Positions 31,790 to 40,449 of a stretch of DNA of 60,803 bases are shown here, piece after piece. Origin of the DNA: an uncultured Collinsella sp. (GTDB lineage: Bacteria; Actinomycetota; Coriobacteriia; Coriobacteriales; Coriobacteriaceae); assembly GCA_958418185.1 (NCBI GenBank), contig CATZEP010000004.1, positions 1 through 60,803 of the forward strand, written 5' to 3'. A program made the position numbers and the translations under genes. The notes beneath the pieces are model-generated. The model was given only the letters and a program-made list of their open reading frames with translations. It had not been told where the DNA came from and did not search any database. The first letter of the stretch is position 1. Every line of letters begins with the position of its first letter.

Positions 31790-32725
31790 CTACAGCTCGG
31801 TCACGACAACGCCGTTGTAAACCTCGTCCCAACGATCCATAACCAAGTGGCCAGTCATGGGATCCATGGCATTGAGTTTGCCGCAGGTGTTGGCGGTACG
31901 CAGCACCGTCTCGTCGTCGGCTCCGGCAGCAATCGCATGTGCGAAGCCGGCAATGGTCGAATCGCCAGAGCCCGTAGCGTTGACGGCGGGGATATCGGGG
32001 GTCTTGGCGCGGAACGCACGGCCGTTATGGAAACCAACGGAGCCGGCAGCGCCCATGGATACGACGACCCAGGGGATATCGGAGAAGCGGGCGTCAGAGG
32101 CGAGCGCGGAACGGAGCTCGTCCACATCGTCGGTGGTAAAGCTCGTGCCCAGAAGGCCGTTAATTTCGGTCAGGTTAGGCTTAACCAGCTCAGGCTTGAC
32201 CTCGGACTTGAGCGCAGCCTCGAGCGAGGAGCCCGAGGTATCGAGCAGCACCTTGGCGCCGGCGTTCTCTGCAATGCCCGTGATCTTGGCGTAGTAGTCC
32301 GCCTCGACGCCGCGGGGCAGCGAACCCGAGATGGTAACGACATCGGCCTTGCTCGCAAGCTCGGCGAACTTGGCGGTAAAGGCATCGAGCTCCTCGGGGG
32401 CAATCGTCGGGCCGCTCTCGAGCAACTCGGTCTGGTTGCCAGCATGAAGGATATTGAGGCAAATGCGGGTCTCGCCCTTGATGGGCACAAAATCATTCTT
32501 AATGCCGTTGGCATCCATGAGCTCGGCCATATAGGCGCCCATATGACCACCAAGCAGGCCGGTTGCCACGACATCGTCGCCCAGCTGGCCCAGGACGCGG
32601 GCCACGTTGAGGCCCTTACCGCCGGCGGTCTTTTCGGGCGTCACGCGGTTGACGTCGTCGATAACGAGCTCATCGAGCTGATAGCGCGTATCGACGGACG
32701 GGTTCATCGTAACGGTGAGGATCAT
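31790..32725 (-). CDS. lacC: Tagatose-6-phosphate kinase, second copy
   Basis: A 311-aa PfkB-family kinase, the same length as lacC1 and most residues identical (KTAGGKGLNVARVL; NATGSGDSTIAGFA). AAGGAG precedes the ATG at 32725. It lies next to amino-sugar genes, where its substrate would come from GalNAc through AgaS, while lacC1 belongs to the lactose branch. It forms lacX2-lacC2 on the minus strand, copying the lacX-lacC order of the first operon without lacA and lacB. Its 3' end abuts the nagA remnant. Confidence 0.91.
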   Translation of the reverse strand: MILTVTMNPSVDTRYQLDELVIDDVNRVTPEKTAGGKGLNVARVLGQLGDDVVATGLLGGHMGAYMAELMDANGIKNDFVPIKGETRICLNILHAGNQTELLESGPTIAPEELDAFTAKFAELASKADVVTISGSLPRGVEADYYAKITGIAENAGAKVLLDTSGSSLEAALKSEVKPELVKPNLTEINGLLGTSFTTDDVDELRSALASDARFSDIPWVVVSMGAAGSVGFHNGRAFRAKTPDIPAVNATGSGDSTIAGFAHAIAAGADDETVLRTANTCGKLNAMDPMTGHLVMDRWDEVYNGVVVTEL

Positions 32726-32784
32726 TTCTAGCTCCTTATCTCGCAGGCTCCTTATGCCTTGCAAAACGAATTGGCTACATGCGA

Positions 32785-33666
32785 CTACAGAATCTCGATT
32801 GTGAACGAGCGCACGATGGTTTCTTTGGGCTTGGCGATAAGGCAGCCGCGCTTGTGCTCAAGCACGTCATCCTCATCGGAACAGGTCGAGAGGCCGCCCC
32901 AGGGTTCAACTGCCACAAAATCACCCTCGGGCTTGCTCCACACAATGAGGTACGGGAAGCCCTCAAAGCTCAGGCGAACGCCCTTGTCCTCGCCCTTTTT
33001 GGAAAGCGTGACCTGACGGCTCTCGAGCACGTCAAAGATGGTCTCCGCAAAATCGAAGAGTTCATGCGACAGGGGCAGCGTCTTTCCCACCATGGGGTTC
33101 TTGGAGCGCCTGTCCACATCAATCAATCCGGTCGAGGGAACGGCGGTGCAGAGCTCCGCAGCCTCGTCTTTCTCAAAACGCAACTCGTAGTCCGTATAGG
33201 ACTCGCCCTCGTCGAGCGGACACCTAAAGCCGGGGTGTCCACCGATAAAGAAAGGCATGTCCTCGGTGCCCTCGTTGGTAACCTCATAGGAGACACGCAC
33301 GGCGGCGTCCTCGAGCGTATAGCGGGCGACAAGTTTAAACGGATACGGATAATCGCTCAGCAGCGCGGCGTTATCCTCGGATGCCAGGCACATAGCCAGC
33401 TCGTTTGTGCTTTGGCTCAACAGCTTCCACTCCTGCTTGCGCGCAAAGCCGTGGCGGGCGAGCTTCACATGATGTCCAGCAAACGTCATGGCGCTGTTAT
33501 CGCGCAAACCTCCGCAAATCGGGAAGCAAATCGGTGCCTGGCCGGACCACACGGCGGGATCGCCCTGCCACAAGTACTCGCGACCTCCAGCCTCAATCGA
33601 GGTAAACGAGCCGCCGGCCGTGGAGACCTTGATAGAAATCGAATCGTTGGAGAGAGCGTATTCCAT
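32785..33666 (-). CDS. lacX: LacX-type aldose 1-epimerase family protein, second copy
   Basis: 293 aa, the same length as the first LacX and closely similar (PAVWSGQAPICFPICGG, FFIGGHPGFRCPL, SKPEGDFVAVEPWGGLSTC). GAAAGGATG overlaps the region before the ATG at 33666; the longer frame to 33801 would run into the flavodoxin promoter. It is the first gene of the lacX2-lacC2 pair and divergent from the flavodoxin gene. Confidence 0.86.
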   Translation of the reverse strand: MEYALSNDSISIKVSTAGGSFTSIEAGGREYLWQGDPAVWSGQAPICFPICGGLRDNSAMTFAGHHVKLARHGFARKQEWKLLSQSTNELAMCLASEDNAALLSDYPYPFKLVARYTLEDAAVRVSYEVTNEGTEDMPFFIGGHPGFRCPLDEGESYTDYELRFEKDEAAELCTAVPSTGLIDVDRRSKNPMVGKTLPLSHELFDFAETIFDVLESRQVTLSKKGEDKGVRLSFEGFPYLIVWSKPEGDFVAVEPWGGLSTCSDEDDVLEHKRGCLIAKPKETIVRSFTIEIL

Positions 33667-33822
33667 TGTCCATCCTTTCGAACAACTGCTTTTTGCTCGC
33701 AAGAACCCGTCTCGGCCCTGACCAAAGGACAAACCCGCACGTTCATCGATGCGTCCGGTTTCCCAGGCATGCAACGGGGTACCATACAGACATTGATGCA
33801 ATTACAGCTGAAAGGCCTTCTT

Positions 33823-34407
33823 ATGCGAACCATCATCCTTTATGCCTCACACCACCACGGCAATACGAAAAAGCTCGTGGACGCCATCGTCGAGGCGCAC
33901 CCCGAGATCGATACCCTCGACGTGAAGTCACTCGGTAAAAACGAGTACCCCGACCTGCACGAATACCATCTGATCGGTGTCGCCACGGGCATCTATTACT
34001 CCGAGATCGACAAGGACATGGCACGCGTGCTCACGAACGTGCTGCAGCCGCAGGACAAGGTGTTTGGCCTTATGACCTACGGTGGCAAAAACAAGTGGTA
34101 CGGCAAGGATATCGATGGCATCTGCCGCATGAGGCAGGCCATCTTTATGGGCGTCTACGGCTGTCCCGGCTTTGATACGTGGGGGCCGTTCAAACTCACC
34201 GGCGGCGTCCAGAAGGGACACCCGACCGCTGAGGAAATTAAGGGCGCCGTCGACTTCTTCGACAAGATCGAAGACGAGTATGGCGACATCATCGTCGAAG
34301 AGTACGCCAAGCGCGAGAAGCGTCTAGCATACGAAAAGGAGCATCCCGCGGGGGGTCTTGTGGCCGGCGTCAAGCGCACGGCAAAGAAGATCGTTAACAA
34401 GCTGTAA
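33823..34407 (+). CDS. Flavodoxin-family protein
   Basis: 194 aa. The FMN phosphate-binding loop YASHHHGNTKK is at about residues 6-16, and further flavin contacts are expected in VATGIYYSE and YGGKNKWYG. The C-terminal 40 residues are basic and helical (KREKRLAYEKEH, VAGVKRTAKKIVNK), beyond a minimal flavodoxin. GAAAGG precedes the ATG at 33823; the very long frame beginning at 32779 is an artefact running antisense to lacX2. Partner proteins cannot be named from context. Confidence 0.87.
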   Translation: MRTIILYASHHHGNTKKLVDAIVEAHPEIDTLDVKSLGKNEYPDLHEYHLIGVATGIYYSEIDKDMARVLTNVLQPQDKVFGLMTYGGKNKWYGKDIDGICRMRQAIFMGVYGCPGFDTWGPFKLTGGVQKGHPTAEEIKGAVDFFDKIEDEYGDIIVEEYAKREKRLAYEKEHPAGGLVAGVKRTAKKIVNKL

Positions 34408-34438
34408 CTGTTAAGGTGCTTTTGAGCGTTTAACCCAT

Positions 34439-34476
34439 ACGGCGGGTCCGAGCAGATTCGGGCCCGCCGTCTTTTT
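34439..34476. terminator. Bidirectional terminator between flavodoxin and nagA
   Basis: ACGGCGGGTCCGA (34439-34451) pairs with 34458-34470 with one G-T pair, followed by CTTTTTC on the plus strand. The convergent nagA ends 7 nt further. Confidence 0.85.
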
Positions 34477-34482
34477 CTATCG

Positions 34483-35652
34483 TTAATCGGTAAAGGCGTT
34501 GCCGACGCTCTGGCCGCCAACATACGTCTCGACGAGGGTGAGCTCATGGTCGAACACGACAAAGTCGGCGTCGCGACCCGGCATGATGCTGCCGCACTTA
34601 TCCTCGATGTGCGCAGAGCGAGCCGGCACCTCGGTTGCCATGCGAATGGCGATATCAGCGCTGGCGATGCCCCAATCGACAATGTTCTTGACGCCCTGGG
34701 CAAGCGTGAGCACCGAGCCGGCAATGCTTTTGCCGTCGGCGAGCCAGCACAGGTTGTCCTTCATGATGACGTCCATGCCACCACTGGTGTAGCTGCCCTC
34801 GGGCATGCCGCCGCAGCCCAGGCAGTCGGTGATGAGCACCGTGTGCTGCCAGCCCTTTGCCTGCAGCAGTGCCTTGATGGCGGCAGGGTTTACGTGCTTG
34901 CCGTCACAGATGATCTCGGCGTAGGTCTCGGGCGTGGACATGGCAGCACCCACGACACCGGGCTCACGGTGATGCAGACCGCGCTGGCCGTTATAGGTAT
35001 GCGTAAAGCAGCTGGCACCGGCATTGATAGCGGCGATGCACTCATCGTAGGTGGCGTCGGAGTGACCGATGCTGGTCACCACGCCCTTGGCGTTCAGAGC
35101 AGCCGCATAAGCAGCGGCACCGTCGCGCTCGGCGGCCATGGCGCTCTTAACGATGCGACCGCCCGCAGCCTCCTGCCACTGGTCGAAAACCTCCTCGGAG
35201 GGGTCAATCAGGTAAGCGGGGTTCTGCGCGCCCACGTGCTTCATGGTAAAGAAGGGGCCCTCCAGGTAGATGCCCTGAATGCGGGCACCGCAGAAGTCGG
35301 GGCCGCGGCCCTCGTCCGCCTTGGCGATAGCAGCGCAGGCGTCCTTGATCTGTTCGACGCCATCGGTGAACGTCGTGGGCAGCCAGCTGGTGGTACCGCG
35401 ACGGGCGAGCTCGGTTGAGCTGATATCGATGCCCTCGGGATCGTTATCGGTAGTTGAGTGGTTGTAGAAGCCATGGATGTGAGTATCGACCATACCCGGT
35501 GCGATCCACGATCCCGTGTAGTCCTTAATCTCGCAAGAGGGCTCGTCGGCCTGCCAGGCGCCAAAAACGCCATCCTCGACCATAAGATAGCCGCCCAGTT
35601 GCGGGCCTGCCGGCAAGAAGAACTTGTCAGCCTTAATTGCGTACGTGCTCAT
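34483..35652 (-). CDS. nagA: N-acetylglucosamine/galactosamine-6-phosphate deacetylase
   Basis: 389 aa. Removes the acetyl group from an N-acetylhexosamine-6-phosphate. The metal-binding motif DTHIHGF is at about residues 56-62, GIYLEGPF carries the metal-binding Glu, and SIGHSDATYDEC and TYNGQRGLHHR are family motifs. ATG 35652 has GAGGAG 5 nt upstream. The neighbouring agaS and mannose-type PTS suggest that GalNAc-6-phosphate (AgaA activity) is the natural substrate; sequence alone does not separate AgaA from NagA. Terminators on both sides make it a separate unit. Confidence 0.91.
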   Translation of the reverse strand: MSTYAIKADKFFLPAGPQLGGYLMVEDGVFGAWQADEPSCEIKDYTGSWIAPGMVDTHIHGFYNHSTTDNDPEGIDISSTELARRGTTSWLPTTFTDGVEQIKDACAAIAKADEGRGPDFCGARIQGIYLEGPFFTMKHVGAQNPAYLIDPSEEVFDQWQEAAGGRIVKSAMAAERDGAAAYAAALNAKGVVTSIGHSDATYDECIAAINAGASCFTHTYNGQRGLHHREPGVVGAAMSTPETYAEIICDGKHVNPAAIKALLQAKGWQHTVLITDCLGCGGMPEGSYTSGGMDVIMKDNLCWLADGKSIAGSVLTLAQGVKNIVDWGIASADIAIRMATEVPARSAHIEDKCGSIMPGRDADFVVFDHELTLVETYVGGQSVGNAFTD

Positions 35653-35712
35653 ATGCACTCCTCGCTTCTAAAGCAGTTGACTGTGGTAATGCTTATACCC
35701 AGCTCACGTAAA

Positions 35713-35752
35713 ACAAAAAGCGCCCGCCCGCCGTTATGAGCGGACGGGCGCC
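35713..35752 (-). terminator. Terminator of agaS
   Basis: AAGCGCCCG-C-CCGC pairs with GCGG-A-CGGGCGCCCTT. The minus-strand tail is TTTTTGTTTT. Confidence 0.88.
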
Positions 35753-35769
35753 CTTACAGGGGGACGCGA

Positions 35770-36936
35770 TTAAGCGGTGAAGGGGTGAATCGTCACGCCC
35801 TTAACCACGCGGTTGACCGTGCCGGTGGGGCTCGGCGTATCGGGCGTGTTGCCCACGCGGACGGAGTTGAGCAGGCTGATAGCCTGGGCAAACATCACGA
35901 ACGGCAGAGCAAGGTAACCCTCGGGAAGTGCCTCGTAGCCCTTAAAGGTGAAGGACTCACCCTCATAGACGGTGGCACCTTCCTGCTGAACGGCGATGGT
36001 GTGCTGAGCGATCTCGTCGCCACCGATCTCGTTGAGGATGTCGATGTCGTACTGACGGGTGTAGGCGTCGTTGTTGACGAACACGAAGACGAGCGTCTTA
36101 TCGTCGACGAAGGACTTAGGTCCGTGACGATAGCCCATGGAGGTGTCGTAGGAAGTAGCGACCAGACCGTGAGCGAGCTCGAGGATCTTGAGCTGGCTCT
36201 CCTGAGCAAGGCCACCGAAGGAGCCAGAACCCAAGTAGGTCACGCGGTTGAAATCGCCAGCCAGGTAATCGGCGATCTCGGGCTCACGGGAGATGACCTC
36301 CTCGCCCATCTTGGCAATCGTCTCGACCCACTCGGCCTTCTGCTCGTCAGAGGCAGTGTCGAAAATAAGGGTGGAGAGCAGGGTCATGCACGAATAAGAA
36401 CCGGTCATGGCGAAGCCCTTGTCGTTGGCGCGCGGAATGAGCAGCGTCAGCGCATTGGGATCATCGGCAGACTCGACGGCAAGCTTGCCCTCGGGAGCGC
36501 AGGTGATGTTGAGGAACTTGACGTTGTGGACGAGCTCCTTGGCAACGGCAACGGCGGCAAGGCTCTCGGGGCTGTTGCCAGAGCGGGCAAAGGAAACCAC
36601 GAGCGTGGGATCCTCGGCGCGCAGGAAGTCGCGCGGGGCGCTCACGATGTCGGTCGTGGCGATGGGCTTAAAGTCGTAGAGATCAGTGTTGCCAGCGTGA
36701 CGCAGGTACGGGGCGCAGGTATCGCCAACGTAGTCGGACGTACCGGCACCGGTGAAGACAACGGACAGACGACCCTCGCCCATAGCGCGAGCCTCGGCCA
36801 GGAAGGCCTCGATGGCCTCCTTGTTCTCGCGATAGATGTTGAGCGTATCACGCCAAAGCTCGGGCTGCTGAGCAATCTCGGCCGTGGTGATCTGGGCGCC
36901 GAGCTCGGTGAGCTCCTCGACACTCTTCTCGAACAT
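35770..36936 (-). CDS. agaS: AgaS-type SIS-domain amino-sugar deaminase/isomerase
   Basis: 388 aa with two SIS domains. AgaS enzymes convert D-galactosamine-6-phosphate to tagatose-6-phosphate and ammonia. Phosphosugar-binding stretches are FTGAGTSDYVGDT (about 61-73) and SFARSGNSPESLA (about 113-125); in the second domain GSGSFGGLAQES and SMGYRHGPKSFV. It links the amino-sugar PTS to LacC. A GntR-type operator (36998-37011) lies about 60 nt upstream, with the regulator gene just beyond, so it is probably controlled with the PTS operon. Confidence 0.92.
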   Translation of the reverse strand: MFEKSVEELTELGAQITTAEIAQQPELWRDTLNIYRENKEAIEAFLAEARAMGEGRLSVVFTGAGTSDYVGDTCAPYLRHAGNTDLYDFKPIATTDIVSAPRDFLRAEDPTLVVSFARSGNSPESLAAVAVAKELVHNVKFLNITCAPEGKLAVESADDPNALTLLIPRANDKGFAMTGSYSCMTLLSTLIFDTASDEQKAEWVETIAKMGEEVISREPEIADYLAGDFNRVTYLGSGSFGGLAQESQLKILELAHGLVATSYDTSMGYRHGPKSFVDDKTLVFVFVNNDAYTRQYDIDILNEIGGDEIAQHTIAVQQEGATVYEGESFTFKGYEALPEGYLALPFVMFAQAISLLNSVRVGNTPDTPSPTGTVNRVVKGVTIHPFTA

Positions 36937-36997
36937 TTCTAATACCTCTCTCTAGAAGTAATCCTCTGACGTGCAATTATACACTTCGGTTGGTTAT

Positions 36998-37011
36998 CTG
37001 GTAGTAACCAG
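36998..37011. promoter_or_regulatory. Candidate GntR operator at agaS
   Basis: CTGGTAGTAACCAG, with CTGGT and ACCAG inverted ends. The same sequence (13 of 14) is at 41291-41304 upstream of the PTS operon. Confidence 0.7.
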
Positions 37012-37050
37012 TTAAATGCAAAGAATCACCATATGGAAACGATGCGAGCA

Positions 37051-37782
37051 CTAGTTACTGCGCTGGTGGTAAACCTTGTATTTAAACTGATCGGCACGAG
37101 CAACCGAGAGTGTGTACTCCACTACCTCGTTTGACTCGTTATACGTAGTCCTGACCAAATCGAGCACAGGCGAGCCCTCGACAATTCCCAAAAGGTGGGC
37201 ATCGGTGGGACGGGCTATGCTCGCATAGAACTCCTCTTCGGCCACGCGAATCTTTTGCTGAAAGTCCTGCTCAATCACATCGTAAAGCGGCTTACGCTCC
37301 AGCAGCGGTCGCTTTAGGGACAGAAATTGACGAACCGGTAGATAGCTGCGTTCGACCATCATGGGCATGTTGTCGGCAGAACGAAGGCGCTTGAGCTTAA
37401 AAATGCGATCACCGATGCGCAATCCCATATGCTCGGCCAGATTCTTATCGGCCTCCATCTCGCAAAACTCGAGAATCGTGGTCTCGGGTTCTCGACCCAT
37501 CGCGCGCATCTGCTCGGTAAAGCTGTAGGACTGCATAAGATTGGTTGCTTTTGCCGAACGGTCGGTCACAAAGGTACCGCGACCGTGCTGCCGAACCACC
37601 AGTCCTAAACGCTCCAGTTCCTGCAGAGCCAGGCGTACCGTAGTGCGCGAGAGACCATAGCGCTCCGAAAGTTCGCGCTCGGAAGGAATCATGTCACCGG
37701 CGCGATATTCATGGTCAATCTTTTCGGTCAGAATATCGACCAGCTGATCGTACAGCGGTTGCTTACGCGCTCCGATCGCCAT
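37051..37782 (-). CDS. GntR-family regulator with UTRA domain (amino-sugar regulon)
   Basis: 243 aa. The winged HTH is IPSERELSERYGLSRTTVRLALQELERLG (about 37-65), with RQHGRGTFV as the wing; the C-terminal UTRA domain follows (IFKLKRLRSADNMPMMVERSY, VLDLVRTTYNESNEVVEYT). Similar NagR/DasR-type regulators sense amino-sugar phosphates. GGGAGG precedes the ATG at 37782. It lies between the PTS operon terminator and agaS, and CTGGTAGTAACCA sites at both promoters fit this protein. Confidence 0.9.
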   Translation of the reverse strand: MAIGARKQPLYDQLVDILTEKIDHEYRAGDMIPSERELSERYGLSRTTVRLALQELERLGLVVRQHGRGTFVTDRSAKATNLMQSYSFTEQMRAMGREPETTILEFCEMEADKNLAEHMGLRIGDRIFKLKRLRSADNMPMMVERSYLPVRQFLSLKRPLLERKPLYDVIEQDFQQKIRVAEEEFYASIARPTDAHLLGIVEGSPVLDLVRTTYNESNEVVEYTLSVARADQFKYKVYHQRSN

Positions 37783-37865
37783 CCTATCCTCCCTTTTGCT
37801 CGAATTCGGCTAACTACCTAGGGTGTTATGCATTATCTGTCTGCCACACCCGAATCAACAAGAAA

Positions 37866-37903
37866 ACAAAAGCCGCGCGCTCTTTCGAGCACGCGGCTTT
37901 TAA
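37866..37903 (-). terminator. Terminator of the amino-sugar PTS operon
   Basis: AAAAGCCGCG-C-GCTC (37868-37882) pairs with GAGC-A-CGCGGCTTTT (37887-37901), followed on the minus strand by a T-rich tail. Confidence 0.9.
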
Positions 37904-37967
37904 CATACACATGGCTTAAGGGGTCGGGGTGTGAGCCGCGTAGGGACACACCCCTCAAGCTAGAGCC

Positions 37968-39050
37968 TTACCAGATGCTCGGCCAGAGACCAAGCGGGCC
38001 AGCGCCCAGGATGCCAAGGACGAAGAGCAGGAGAATGCCCTTGGTCGGGGTCCAGCTGTGCTTAGCGAACATGTAGTAAAGCAGCAGCGTAAGCATAAGC
38101 GGGACGAGCTTCGGGACGATGGTGTTGAGGGTGTCGGCAACAGAGAAGTTGACCGGATCCTCGGTAACGGTGCCGTAGGTAACGGACTCCATGCCGTTGC
38201 CCAGATCGGTGACGCCGCACTCGACAGCGTTGCCGTCGGCATCGGAAGCGGTAAGGGCGTTGCCGTCCTTATCGGTCATGGCGATGGTACCGGCCTCAGC
38301 GGTCTCGGTATCGATGCCCTCCATACCGGTGAAGTTCTCGGCCTCCTTCTCGGAGACGATCACGGTAGTAGCGGAGAGACCACGGGTGGTGCCGTTGGGG
38401 ATCTGGAGGTTGATCTGGGTGCCACCCATGGTGACGACCAGGCAACCGACGACGAAGACGCCCATGATGGAAGCGGCACGCGTGAAGGCCTGCATGTTGG
38501 CGGTCAGAGCGTCAATAGCGCTGGTGCCAAGCTTGTAGGACCAGTTCATGAGCCAGAAGCGCAGAGCGAACTGGACGACGTTGAAGATCACCAGGAAGAT
38601 GATCGGTGCAGCGGCGTTGCCGTTGATGGCCATGTTGGAGGTGATGCCGGCCGTGATAGGCACGAGCGTCAGCCAGAACAGGGCGTCACCGATACCACCG
38701 AGCGGGCCCATTGCGGCGACGCGGACGGCGCGGATCGTGGGGATGTCAACCTTGTTCTGCTCGAGCGAAAGCACGATGCCCATAACAAAGGTGACAAGGA
38801 ACGGGTGGGTGTTGAAGAACTCCAGGTTGTGGCTCATGGAAGCCGCGAGGTCGTTCTTGTTGGTGTGGATCTTCTCCAGACCGGGGATGATGGAGTAGAG
38901 CCAGCCAGCGGCCTGCATGCGCTCGTAGTTGAACGATGCCTGCAGGAAGCAGGAGCGCCAAGCCATCTTGTTGAGGGTCTTCTGGTCGAGCTGCGGAGCA
39001 GGAGTGAGATCCTCGTAGTGCTCCGGGATCACATACTCATTAGATGCCAT
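37968..39050 (-). CDS. PTS mannose-family EIID
   Basis: 360-aa membrane component of a mannose/GalNAc-type PTS. Family motifs are QASFNYERMQAAGW, THPFLVTFVMGIVLSLEQ and MGPLGGIGDALFW (about 114-126). Transmembrane segments lie near 190-210 and 312-355. Between them is a loop of about 90 residues (212-303), Thr/Asp/Glu-rich, longer than in usual EIIDs of about 270-300 aa. ATG 39050 overlaps the EIIC 3' end. It is the last gene of the operon. Confidence 0.92.
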   Translation of the reverse strand: MASNEYVIPEHYEDLTPAPQLDQKTLNKMAWRSCFLQASFNYERMQAAGWLYSIIPGLEKIHTNKNDLAASMSHNLEFFNTHPFLVTFVMGIVLSLEQNKVDIPTIRAVRVAAMGPLGGIGDALFWLTLVPITAGITSNMAINGNAAAPIIFLVIFNVVQFALRFWLMNWSYKLGTSAIDALTANMQAFTRAASIMGVFVVGCLVVTMGGTQINLQIPNGTTRGLSATTVIVSEKEAENFTGMEGIDTETAEAGTIAMTDKDGNALTASDADGNAVECGVTDLGNGMESVTYGTVTEDPVNFSVADTLNTIVPKLVPLMLTLLLYYMFAKHSWTPTKGILLLFVLGILGAGPLGLWPSIW

Positions 39051-39840
39051 CTTCGAAGTCACCTCCGTCAGAAACAGCTGCACCCTTCAGCTCGGTCTGC
39101 TGCTGGAAGTCCCAGAAAGCGATGCCGAAGCCGATGAGAGCGAGGATGAGCAGAGCAGGGGTTGCCAGCGAATCGTTGGCAACGGTGATGAGCGCGAGGC
39201 CAAAGCCCATGAGGAAGAAGCCCCACATATCGCGGTTCATCATAACCTTGAGCAGGACGGCGAAGCCGACGAAGCGCATCATGCCGCCTGCAGCGGACAG
39301 ACCGGTCTGCAGCCAAGTCGGGATGGCGGAAGCGATGGTCTGACCAATGGTAGCGCCAGCGATGAAGAACAGGGTGACGACGACAGCGAAGATCAGGCCG
39401 AGCAGAGCCATGGCGAAGTAGTTCAGGCGCTCGATGCCCTTGGTGTCCGCGTTGTGAGCCATGTTATCGGCCGTGGACATAAGCGGGGACATAAGCGTGA
39501 AGACCAGGGTAACGCCAAGCTGGCCAAGCAGAGCGAACGGAATGGCGAGGCCGACTGCCGCGTTGGGCTCGAGGCCCGTGGCGATAGCGAGAATGGCTGC
39601 CATGATGCCGCCGATGACGGCGTTAGGCGGCTGAGCGCCTCCGATCGGCATGTTGCCGATCGTCATGAGCTGATAGGTACCACCCACGAGAAGACCGGTG
39701 TTGAGGTCGCCAAGGATAAGACCGATGACGGCGCCGGTGACGATGGGCTGATAGAGAGACTCGAGGAAGTCAAACTGGTCGATTGCCGCGATGAACGTGA
39801 CGACGAAGACCAGAGCGATCTGGATGATCGAGTATTCCAT
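39040..39840 (-). CDS. PTS mannose-family EIIC
   Basis: 266 aa, about six to eight hydrophobic segments. GLILGDLNTGLLVGGTYQL near residues 40-58 and GNMPIGGAQPPNAVIGGIM are typical of mannose-family EIIC. It forms the translocation channel with EIID. AAAGGAGG precedes the ATG. Its 3' end overlaps the EIID start by 11 nt. Confidence 0.93.
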   Translation of the reverse strand: MEYSIIQIALVFVVTFIAAIDQFDFLESLYQPIVTGAVIGLILGDLNTGLLVGGTYQLMTIGNMPIGGAQPPNAVIGGIMAAILAIATGLEPNAAVGLAIPFALLGQLGVTLVFTLMSPLMSTADNMAHNADTKGIERLNYFAMALLGLIFAVVVTLFFIAGATIGQTIASAIPTWLQTGLSAAGGMMRFVGFAVLLKVMMNRDMWGFFLMGFGLALITVANDSLATPALLILALIGFGIAFWDFQQQTELKGAAVSDGGDFEDGI

Positions 39841-39930
39841 CTTGCTCCTCCTTTCAAAATGTATGTACGCACTTTGGATTTCACGTACAGAACGTCAGGG
39901 TTTCACTCCTGACAACGTGGATCACGAGGA

Positions 39931-40413
39931 TTACGAGAAGAGCTTGCTCGTGTCCTCAACAGGCGTGCTCGGAACGCGCCTGATCTCCAACTCCACCCCC
40001 AATTCCTGCAGCTCTTTAAACGCAGCGACATCCTCGTCGTTAACTGCGACGGAGGTGGCGACTTGGCGCTTTCCTTCCGACATGTGCATGTTGCCGATGT
40101 TTACCTTCTTTATAGGCACACCGCCCTTGACGAGCGTAAGCACGTCTTCCGGTGTTTCGGCCACGATGAAGATCTTCTGGCGCGGGCTCGCCTTGCCAAT
40201 GACGTCGATGGTCTTCTGCAGAGAGAAGAAACGCGTAGCGACGCCGGCGGGAGCGGCCATCTTCATGAGGTTCTGGCGCATGGTGTTGGACGCCACGTCG
40301 TCGTTGGCGACGAGGATGAGGTTGGAGCCCAGGGTGGAGTTCCACTGGGTGGCAACCTGACCATGAACCAGTCGGTTATCGATGCGGGTAAGAAGAATGT
40401 TGGGTTCTGCCAT
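39931..40413 (-). CDS. PTS mannose-family EIIB
   Basis: 160-aa cytoplasmic phosphotransfer protein. His17 in LLTRIDNRLVHGQV is the phosphorylated residue. It receives phosphate from EIIA and passes it to the sugar at EIIC-EIID. AAAGGAAG precedes the ATG. It is the active counterpart of the Tyr17 protein at 30195-30677. Confidence 0.94.
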   Translation of the reverse strand: MAEPNILLTRIDNRLVHGQVATQWNSTLGSNLILVANDDVASNTMRQNLMKMAAPAGVATRFFSLQKTIDVIGKASPRQKIFIVAETPEDVLTLVKGGVPIKKVNIGNMHMSEGKRQVATSVAVNDEDVAAFKELQELGVELEIRRVPSTPVEDTSKLFS

Positions 40414-40449
40414 GTTGATCAGCTTCCTTTCGTTATTTGCTGACGACAG

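Noticed and set aside
32779..33822. N-terminal extension of the flavodoxin frame
   Set aside because: It runs antisense to lacX2 and lacks homology; ATG 33823 has a good SD and starts the flavodoxin fold.
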